Made by a program: the position numbers and the translations under genes. The notes under the pieces were generated by a model, which was not told the origin of the DNA, searched no databases, and saw nothing but the letters and a program-made list of their open reading frames with translations. Positions 1 through 4,590 of a stretch of 6,318 nucleotides of DNA are shown piece after piece (the stretch's first letter is position 1; each line of letters opens with the position of its first letter). The DNA lies in contig CALLAG010000160.1 in NCBI GenBank assembly GCA_938002705.1, positions 1-6,318 of the forward strand, written 5' to 3'. The stretch is from an uncultured Saprospiraceae bacterium (GTDB taxonomy: Bacteria > Bacteroidota > Bacteroidia > Chitinophagales > Saprospiraceae).

Positions 1-104
1 CCAGATTCTTGGATTACTTCATTGATACCTACTAAGTTATAGCCCTTATTATAGAACAACTTAGATGCGGTATCTAATATAATATCACGTGTGCTTAAAG
101 CCAT
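1..104 (-). CDS. TetR/AcrR-family transcriptional regulator, N-terminal fragment (3' end off the left edge)
   Basis: Only the first 34 codons are in the window. They translate to a protein beginning MALSTRDIILDTASKLF and continuing YNKGYNLVGINEVIQESG. This is the usual start of a TetR-type DNA-binding domain: helix 1 (about residues 5-17, ending in the A-x-x-L-F pattern), the K/N-K-G-Y turn (residues 19-22), then helix 2 leading to the small-residue turn before the recognition helix. The ATG at 102-104 is chosen because TetR proteins normally begin a few residues before helix 1; the frame stays open further upstream, but no ATG lies near. TetR proteins are cytoplasmic ligand-responsive dimers, usually repressors. 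The ligand-binding domain is outside the window, so the inducer and targets cannot be inferred. The gene runs in the same direction as the dcw cluster but lies 852 bases beyond ftsZ, behind an intrinsic terminator, so it is probably a separate transcription unit. Confidence 0.85.
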   Translation of the reverse strand, partial: MALSTRDIILDTASKLFYNKGYNLVGINEVIQES

Positions 105-117
105 TGTATTTCCGAAA

Positions 118-133
118 CAGACAACTCGGTCTG
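118..133. promoter_or_regulatory. Inverted repeat upstream of the tetR-type gene, possible autoregulatory operator
   Basis: CAGAC at 118-122 and GTCTG at 129-133 are perfect 5-base arms around a 6-base centre. Imperfect extension is possible outward (AA/TT beyond one mismatch). It sits 14 bases upstream of the regulator's start codon, where TetR proteins often bind a short palindrome to repress their own gene. The arms are short, so this is a suggestion only. Confidence 0.35.
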
Positions 134-147
134 ATTGTTCAATTATG

Positions 148-180
148 TAAATGTAAAGATGTATAAATAAATTCAGGCAA
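148..180 (-). promoter_or_regulatory. Weak candidate Bacteroidota-type promoter for the tetR-type gene
   Basis: On the minus strand a TTG (180-178) is followed after 22 bases by TACATTTA (155-148). The Bacteroidota sigma factor consensus is TTG at -33 and TAnnTTTG at -7, usually with a spacer of about 19-21. The -7 box matches except for the last base and the spacer is slightly long. The location, after the terminator at 210-235 and before the start codon at 104, is right for an independent promoter. Confidence 0.3.
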
Positions 181-200
181 GATATATGCAGAGGCTATAG

Positions 201-357
201 TATAAAGTGAAAAGCCCCGCCTCTCCAGGCGGGGCACTCAATCAATAAACCAATCTCATGATTCCCGAACTGATGTCGGGAACGAAAAGAAATTTTGAGA
301 CTATGACCTACATTTAGGCCTATGACTCTATTTTAAAAAAGACGAAATCCTTGTTTA
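201..357 (-). repeat. Direct repeat copy 1: candidate structured small RNA, read on the minus strand
   Basis: The core at 210-357 matches 695-841 in the same orientation with about ten substitutions and two or three one-base gaps. TATAAA at 201-206 matches 691-696, which extends the left edge. Read 5' to 3' on the minus strand it opens with AACAAGGATTTCGTC and a T-run. Stem-loop 1 follows: an outer 5-base stem 328-324/301-297 with one mismatch, a 3x3 internal loop, an inner 6-base stem 320-315/310-305 and the loop AATG. Stem-loop 2 has an 8-base stem (283-276/268-261) and a 7-base loop. A linker containing GAGATTGGTTTATTGATTGAG-like sequence leads to a terminator hairpin at 235-214. No reading frame of useful length exists in it. 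I do not recognise a named RNA family; it could equally be a structured 3' UTR or a repeat family dispersed in the genome. Confidence 0.75.
210..235 (-). terminator. Intrinsic terminator at the end of repeat copy 1
   Basis: A perfect 9-base GC-rich stem (214-222 with 227-235) has a GGAG loop on the minus strand and is followed by TTTTC at 213-209. On the plus strand the hairpin is followed by ACTCAATC, so termination is expected only for minus-strand transcripts. It isolates the upstream transcript from the tetR-type gene. Confidence 0.8.
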
Positions 358-390
358 CTAAGGCTATAGAACATGCCTTTAACCCAGCTT

Positions 391-412
391 AATGCAATAA
401 AAAAATTGCATT
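391..412. repeat. Perfect inverted repeat with hexa-A loop
   Basis: AATGCAAT (391-398) and ATTGCATT (405-412) are perfect 8-base arms around six A residues (six T on the minus strand). It lies 33 bases upstream of repeat copy 1 in the minus direction. A similar hairpin with the same loop composition and size (845-864) precedes copy 2. It is too AT-rich and lacks the GC stem to be a convincing terminator. Confidence 0.5.
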
Positions 413-419
413 AAAGACG

Positions 420-440
420 ATTATTTTTAAAAAAAATAAT
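420..440. repeat. AT-only inverted repeat
   Basis: ATTATTTTT (420-428) and AAAAATAAT (432-440) form a perfect 9-base stem with a 3-base loop. It is built from A and T only, so chance formation in this AT-rich stretch is likely. It is listed because it directly adjoins the four-way junction candidate. Confidence 0.35.
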
Positions 441-447
441 GTCAGGG

Positions 448-530
448 TTAACCTCGACAAAACATTGTCTTTCAATGTTTTTGTCTACCCAAAGGGTGAT
501 TTATACATATAAATGGATAAATCAGGTTAA
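448..530. other. Compact set of nested inverted repeats that can fold as a four-way junction; unidentified
   Basis: A closing 7-base stem, TTAACCT (448-454) with AGGTTAA (524-530), encloses three hairpins with almost no spare bases. Hairpin 1 pairs GACAAAACATTG (456-467) with CAATGTTTTTGTC (473-485), with one bulged T. Hairpin 2 pairs ACCC with GGGT (487-497). Hairpin 3 pairs GATTTAT-a-CAT with ATG-g-ATAAATC (498-523), with one mismatch and the loop ATAA. The only unpaired junction bases are 455 and 486. It resembles a cloverleaf but is not a tRNA: the arm sizes are wrong and no anticodon or T loop is present. The pairing works on either strand, so orientation is unknown. A competing fold is the 18-base imperfect palindrome GTCAGGGTTAACCTCGAC at 441-458. 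The function is unknown. Confidence 0.45.
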
Positions 531-566
531 GGTATTTTCATCATTCACTCAGGTCAAATTTAGTGT

Positions 567-590
567 CTCCTTATCCATGTAATAAAGGAG
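567..590. repeat. Short inverted repeat (CTCCTT / AAGGAG)
   Basis: CTCCTT (567-572) can pair with AAGGAG (585-590) across a 12-base loop. On the plus strand the right arm resembles a Shine-Dalgarno sequence and precedes an ATG at 596-598, but that frame stops after nine codons, so no gene is called. Confidence 0.3.
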
Positions 591-657
591 GAGTAATGCC
601 GATGGCTATTCAAAATGCCCTATAATAAATTATAACGTTTTAAATATGCATCGAGCA

Positions 658-695
658 TTATACCATCATCAAATAATAAATTAAAAATGGTATAA
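658..695. repeat. Inverted repeat abutting repeat copy 2
   Basis: TTATACCAT (658-666) and ATGGTATAA (687-695) are perfect 9-base arms separated by 20 AT-rich bases. The right arm overlaps the T-run of the copy 2 terminator, so on the minus strand it would form just after the termination point. It may be a protein-binding site or simply AT-rich chance pairing. Confidence 0.4.
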
Positions 696-841
696 AAACC
701 CCGCCTCTCCAGGCGGGGACTCAATCAATAAACCAATCTCATAATTCCCGAACGGACGCCGGGAATGAAAAGAAATTTTGAGCCTCTGATCTACATTTAG
801 ACCTATGACTCTATTTTTAAAAAAGACGAAATCCTTGTTTA
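691..841 (-). repeat. Direct repeat copy 2: candidate structured small RNA or ftsZ 3' UTR element, minus strand
   Basis: Second copy of the element at 201-357, with the same order of parts on the minus strand. Stem-loop 1 has an outer stem 811-807/784-780, a 3x3 internal loop, and an inner stem 803-798/793-788 with the same AATG loop. Stem-loop 2 pairs 766-759 with 751-744. The copy ends in a terminator hairpin at 718-699. Differences from copy 1 keep pairing in minus-strand RNA: 790-801 is T-A where copy 1 has C-G (307-318), and 744-766 and 751-759 swap Watson-Crick and wobble pairs relative to copy 1. It begins about 115 bases after the ftsZ stop codon, with no earlier terminator visible, so ftsZ transcripts may run into it. 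Confidence 0.75.
694..718 (-). terminator. Intrinsic terminator at the end of repeat copy 2, first strong terminator after ftsZ
   Basis: An 8-base stem, CCCCGCCT (699-706) with AGGCGGGG (711-718), has a GGAG loop on the minus strand and is followed by TTTTT (698-694). It is the first GC-rich hairpin plus T-run met after ftsZ, 238 bases past its stop codon, so it may end the dcw transcript as well as the repeat transcript. The outer G-C pair seen in copy 1 is lost here on both sides. Confidence 0.8.
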
Positions 842-844
842 ATT

Positions 845-864
845 GTATCTAAAAAAATAGATAC
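845..864. repeat. Perfect inverted repeat with hexa-A loop, just upstream of repeat copy 2 on the minus strand
   Basis: GTATCTA (845-851) and TAGATAC (858-864) are perfect 7-base arms around six A residues. It lies 3 bases beyond repeat copy 2 and has the same loop as the hairpin at 391-412 near copy 1. It is AT-rich, so it would be a weak terminator for ftsZ at best. Confidence 0.45.
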
Positions 865-956
865 GAGATTCCTATCTTCTTCTCAGGTGTGGTTATTAAA
901 AATAGATTGATAAAAAAATTCTATATAAAAAGTACTATTGGCAATTATATCAATGT

Positions 957-2357
957 CTAATCGACATTATTATGAAAATATGAATTATTAGATTCTATAA
1001 TAGGGCCATCCGTCTCATCAAAATTGATACTCAATTTTGAATTAGATTTCTGCTCTATCTTATTAAGGTCATCTAATTGAATTTCTCTACGTTTATATGC
1101 TGGAATATCTTCCATCTCAGCTATCGTCCTTGGGTTATCTAATGGCACAGAACTCTTACGTCTCTCCACATTCTGAGAAGCAGGTCTTACTGCTCTTCTC
1201 TCTCGCTGCACGGGCATAGCAGGTTCTCTTTTTTGAGAACTTACAAATGGATCTATACTATTAGACTGAGGATCCAAGTCGATAACATTATTCTGCGTGT
1301 AAGTATTGATAGCGTCTGCCTTATCAGCTTCTGAATCTTCTACGTCAAACACTTCATCTATGTGCACCTTCTTAACTTGAGCTGCTGCTTGTATGTGTCG
1401 CTTAGCACCTTCTTCAAATCCTGTAGCTATGATTGTTATACTTAATTTATCTTCCAGTGCCTCGTCTGTACAGTTACCCCATATGAGGTGTGTCCCGTAA
1501 CCTGCTTCTTCTTGGATGTAATCTGTGATCTCTCCTATCTCATCCATTGTTACTTCATTGACTCCAGAAGAGATATTCAATAATATATGCTGGGCACCTC
1601 TGATATCATTATCTTCTAATAGTGGAGAGTTCAATGCCGTCTCTACAGCTACTTTTGCCCTATCAGGACCTGCTGCTTCTGCATACCCCATGATAGATAC
1701 ACCACTGTTTTTCATTACAGTATTGACATCCTTAAAGTCTACGTTAATATATCCTGGCAGTGTTATAATCTCTGCTATTCCTCTTGCAGCTGTAGTCAAT
1801 ACGTCATCCGCTTTTGAGAATGCATTCTTAAGTGTAAGGTTACCATATATTGATCTTAATCTATCATTAGATATGACTAATATCGAGTCTACACTTTTCT
1901 TAAGATTCTCCATGCCTTCGATTGCTTGATTCTGTCTTCTCAGACCCTCAAACTTGAATGGCAATGTAACGATAGCGACTGTCAAGATACCCATTTCCTT
2001 AGCTGCCTTTGCTATAATCGGTGCTGCACCTGTTCCAGTACCACCACCCATACCAGCAGTTATAAATAGCATCTTTGTTCCAGTATCTAAAAATTTCCTT
2101 ACATCATCTATAGACTCTATACATGACTGCTTACCCACTTCTGGGACAGAACCTGCACCCATACCTTCTGTAAGATGTGGACCTAACTGTATCCTCACAC
2201 CTACTGGGCTTGCATTAAGAGATTGATTATCAGTATTACATACGGCAAAATCCACACCTACTATACCTTGATTAAACATGTAAGCTACCGCATTGCTACC
2301 ACCGCCTCCTACACCTATGACTTTTATGATTGTTTCGTGTCTTTCTTCAAATATCAT
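957..2357 (-). CDS. ftsZ: Cell division GTPase FtsZ
   Basis: FtsZ is the tubulin homologue that polymerises with GTP into the cytokinetic ring at midcell and recruits the divisome. The 466-residue product has the N-terminal GVGGGGSNA loop (residues 15-23), the tubulin signature GGGTGTGAAP (104-113), and the T7 loop NVDFKDV (205-211) with the catalytic aspartates D207 and D210. The polymerising core ends near residue 325. A long acidic then basic linker follows, with IPAYKRR at 418-424 and a terminal NNSYFHNNVD. Both are features I associate with Bacteroidota FtsZ and differ from the classic proteobacterial tail. The length fits that phylum. The ATG at 2355-2357 is the first after an in-frame stop at 2370-2372; an AAGG lies only two bases before it, too close for a normal Shine-Dalgarno. 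ftsA ends 40 bases upstream, indicating co-transcription. The stop codon is TAG. Confidence 0.98.
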   Translation of the reverse strand: MIFEERHETIIKVIGVGGGGSNAVAYMFNQGIVGVDFAVCNTDNQSLNASPVGVRIQLGPHLTEGMGAGSVPEVGKQSCIESIDDVRKFLDTGTKMLFITAGMGGGTGTGAAPIIAKAAKEMGILTVAIVTLPFKFEGLRRQNQAIEGMENLKKSVDSILVISNDRLRSIYGNLTLKNAFSKADDVLTTAARGIAEIITLPGYINVDFKDVNTVMKNSGVSIMGYAEAAGPDRAKVAVETALNSPLLEDNDIRGAQHILLNISSGVNEVTMDEIGEITDYIQEEAGYGTHLIWGNCTDEALEDKLSITIIATGFEEGAKRHIQAAAQVKKVHIDEVFDVEDSEADKADAINTYTQNNVIDLDPQSNSIDPFVSSQKREPAMPVQRERRAVRPASQNVERRKSSVPLDNPRTIAEMEDIPAYKRREIQLDDLNKIEQKSNSKLSINFDETDGPIIESNNSYFHNNVD

Positions 2358-2397
2358 ATCCTTAGATTTTTATTGAATGTCTTAATTAGTATGCTTT

Positions 2398-3762
2398 TTA
2401 AAATTCAGAATCAGGAGTGGCTTCAAAGAAGTCTCTCGTATATGTAAAAAATCTACTCATCCATCTGTTCTTCTGCCTTTCATCTTTGGCTTGAGCTGAC
2501 TCTTCGGTGACAAGCTCTTTCTTACCGCTATCATCTTCATGCTTATCCTCAACTAAGTCAAATACCTCAGAGGAGTTATGCTTTAGATTATCTATAGCTA
2601 TAGCTAACAATCCCACCGCGGTAGAATAAATAGGACTTGCAATCTGAGTAGAATAGCCATGTGCTAATAATTCTATTGGCTGACCTAATCTTGTGCTTAG
2701 TCCAGTATGATACTCAGACAATAGATCTATGTCCTTAAGCAATGATCCACCACCAGTTAATACAATTCCTGCTATTAATTTATTTTCAAATCCTGACCTC
2801 TTGATCTCCCATAACACGTAATCAAATATCTCACGTATTCTTGCTTCGATAATCTTAGCCAAGTTCTTTTCTGAAATTTCTTTATAATCTCTACCCTTGA
2901 ATCCAGGTATAGTTATGATCCTATTATCTACAATCTCATCAGATAGTGCAGAGCCGAATTTTGTTTTTAATTTCTCAGCTTGATCTTTCATTACCGTACA
3001 TCCTTCCTTGATATCATTAGTGATAACATTACCACCGAATGGAATGACTGATGTATGTCTGATAATACCGTCTTTGAATATTGTAATATCCGTAGTACCA
3101 CCCCCTATATCTACTAATGCAACACCTGCTTCCTTCTCCTCATAAGTCAAGACGGCCTTAGAAGATGCTATCGGCTCTAATGTAATATCTGCTACATCTA
3201 ATCCTACCTTCTCTACACATCTCATAATATTACGTGATGCTGATATCTGTCCTGTGATAATGTGGAAATTGGCTTCCAATCTTACACCTGACATCCCTAT
3301 GGGATCTACAATGTTAGACTCATCATCTACTGTGAATTCTTGTGGAAATACATGTAAGATCTTATCACCTGGCGGCAATACAAGCTTATACATATCACTT
3401 ATTAATTTATTGACATCAGCTTCTGATATTTCACTTTCAGGCTCATTTCTTACGAGAAGACCATGATGATGTATACTCTTAATATGTTGGCCTGCTATAC
3501 CGACATGTACTTTACCAAATTTTGATTTAGAATTTTTCTGTGCTATCTGAATTGCTTCATTGATAGCTCTAACCGTCTTATCTATATTAGAAACAACTCC
3601 ACGTGACACGCCTTCTGATTTCACTGTGCCTACACCTAATACTTCGATCTTGTCGTATTCGTTTTTGACACCTGCGATAGCGCATACTTTAGTCGTCCCG
3701 ATATCTAAAGCAATTGCTAATTGCCTCTTGTCTATCTTGGACTTAAATTGCTCGTTATTCAT
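2398..3762 (-). CDS. ftsA: Cell division protein FtsA, actin-like membrane tether for FtsZ
   Basis: FtsA is an actin-family ATPase that binds the FtsZ tail, anchors FtsZ filaments to the inner membrane and recruits later divisome proteins. The 454-residue product shows the phosphate 1 loop DIGTTK (20-25), the inserted 1C subdomain (about 95-175), the phosphate 2 loop DIGGGTTD (218-225) and the adenosine motif TGGGS (336-340). A charged linker (about 400-432) leads to an amphipathic segment, RWMSRFFTYTRDFFE (433-447), likely the membrane-targeting helix. Seven further residues follow this segment, so it is not at the extreme terminus as it is in E. coli. The ATG at 3760-3762 is the first in frame after a stop at 3796-3798. 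No Shine-Dalgarno is visible, which is common in Bacteroidota. It lies 36 bases after ftsQ and 40 before ftsZ. Confidence 0.97.
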   Translation of the reverse strand: MNNEQFKSKIDKRQLAIALDIGTTKVCAIAGVKNEYDKIEVLGVGTVKSEGVSRGVVSNIDKTVRAINEAIQIAQKNSKSKFGKVHVGIAGQHIKSIHHHGLLVRNEPESEISEADVNKLISDMYKLVLPPGDKILHVFPQEFTVDDESNIVDPIGMSGVRLEANFHIITGQISASRNIMRCVEKVGLDVADITLEPIASSKAVLTYEEKEAGVALVDIGGGTTDITIFKDGIIRHTSVIPFGGNVITNDIKEGCTVMKDQAEKLKTKFGSALSDEIVDNRIITIPGFKGRDYKEISEKNLAKIIEARIREIFDYVLWEIKRSGFENKLIAGIVLTGGGSLLKDIDLLSEYHTGLSTRLGQPIELLAHGYSTQIASPIYSTAVGLLAIAIDNLKHNSSEVFDLVEDKHEDDSGKKELVTEESAQAKDERQKNRWMSRFFTYTRDFFEATPDSEF

Positions 3763-3798
3763 AAAATGAGTTTTAATAAAAATTAAACAAATCGGTTA

Positions 3799-4581
3799 TT
3801 AAGATTGTGACTCTCGTCGTATTATTTGGTCTTTAAATTGTACATCTACTTCGTCGTAATCATTGACTCCGACCTTTTTAAGGCCTTTGTAATAATCCGT
3901 GATTCTAATCAACTTTCCATCAAGATCTAATGCATCACCAAGGACGATCTTACTCTGTGGAAACTTAGGCACTATAGTAATCTCTCCCTTTGCATTCACA
4001 TCTATCTGCTCTACTAAGACTCTGAGAAAATCATCTTCATATATACGTTGAGATAATTGCCATACGTCCTTGATGTTATTGCCTTCTTTAGTTTTATAAT
4101 TTCTTACATACTGATCCACATGACCTGTCACAACCGGTACTCTAAATGTCTCAGTAACTGGAATCCTACCTCCATCAAAATCAAGATAATAATCATCTCC
4201 TCCAGACACTTGTACTCGTACTATGGGCTGTCGCTGCTCTATGATTATATGTAATCTATTATTCTTATCTATAAATAGATCTGACTGATTGATCCTATCA
4301 TCTCTGTCTAATAAAGATTCAAGATTATAAAGATCCAGCTGACCCACATTAGCTAAGCTTATATCATAGCCCAAAATCCCTTTGAGTTTTTCTTTGACAT
4401 CCTTTACAGTCAGTAGATATTTTTTACTATCTGATTTTGTGATTTCAATGTTAACATCTGCTATTTGACTATTAAGCCTCTGTACAGTAGCATAGCATAA
4501 AAAGAAAACCAACAACCCAACTATCCCTAGCTTGATATAGCTTATACTTTCAGTAGTTTTATGTTTTCTTTTTTTTGTCAA
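3799..4581 (-). CDS. ftsQ: Cell division protein FtsQ (TTG start)
   Basis: FtsQ is a bitopic inner-membrane protein of the divisome whose periplasmic domain links early and late division proteins. The 260-residue product has a basic cytoplasmic N-terminus (KKRKHK), one membrane segment (about 16-33), and a POTRA-like region (about 43-118). The motif QRQPIVRV (116-123) and the block YYLDFDGGRIPVT (131-143) follow, both in the usual Bacteroidota FtsQ arrangement; a beta domain fills the rest. Sequence conservation in this family is low, so position between murC and ftsA supports the call. The reading frame contains no ATG at all. The start is taken as TTG (4579-4581), nine bases after the murC stop and in the same frame as murC; the only earlier non-ATG option is ATT at 4582-4584. 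A later start would remove the basic segment or the membrane helix. Confidence 0.9.
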   Translation of the reverse strand: MTKKRKHKTTESISYIKLGIVGLLVFFLCYATVQRLNSQIADVNIEITKSDSKKYLLTVKDVKEKLKGILGYDISLANVGQLDLYNLESLLDRDDRINQSDLFIDKNNRLHIIIEQRQPIVRVQVSGGDDYYLDFDGGRIPVTETFRVPVVTGHVDQYVRNYKTKEGNNIKDVWQLSQRIYEDDFLRVLVEQIDVNAKGEITIVPKFPQSKIVLGDALDLDGKLIRITDYYKGLKKVGVNDYDEVDVQFKDQIIRRESQS

Positions 4582-4590
4582 AATTCTATT

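Noticed and set aside
201..369. Insertion sequence or transposon end
   Set aside because: No transposase fragment and no clear terminal inverted repeats are present. The 9-base direct repeat is reported as a finding, but it is not enough to call a mobile element.
420..440. Rho-independent terminator
   Set aside because: The stem is made only of A and T with a 3-base loop, too weak to terminate; such pairings are expected by chance in this composition.
448..530. tRNA gene (cloverleaf with a 7-base closing stem)
   Set aside because: The first arm has a 12-base stem, the middle arm is only 4 bases, and no anticodon loop, T loop or CCA end fits on either strand.
596..625. Short frame on the plus strand preceded by AAGGAGG
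   Set aside because: It encodes only nine codons before a stop, and its strong Shine-Dalgarno look is untypical for a phylum that seldom uses one. No coding signal supports it.
201..841. CRISPR array
   Set aside because: There are only two copies of a ~150-base unit with a 333-base gap; repeats of 25-40 bases at regular spacing are absent and no cas genes are seen.
842..956. Promoter for repeat copy 2 between ftsZ and 842
   Set aside because: Several TTG and TATA-like words occur on the minus strand, but none pairs with a TAnnTTTG-like box at the right spacing.
1525..1929. Plus-strand open frame within ftsZ
   Set aside because: It is antisense to the strongly conserved FtsZ core and has no recognisable domain. 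The same applies to the other plus-strand frames within ftsZ, ftsA, ftsQ and murC.
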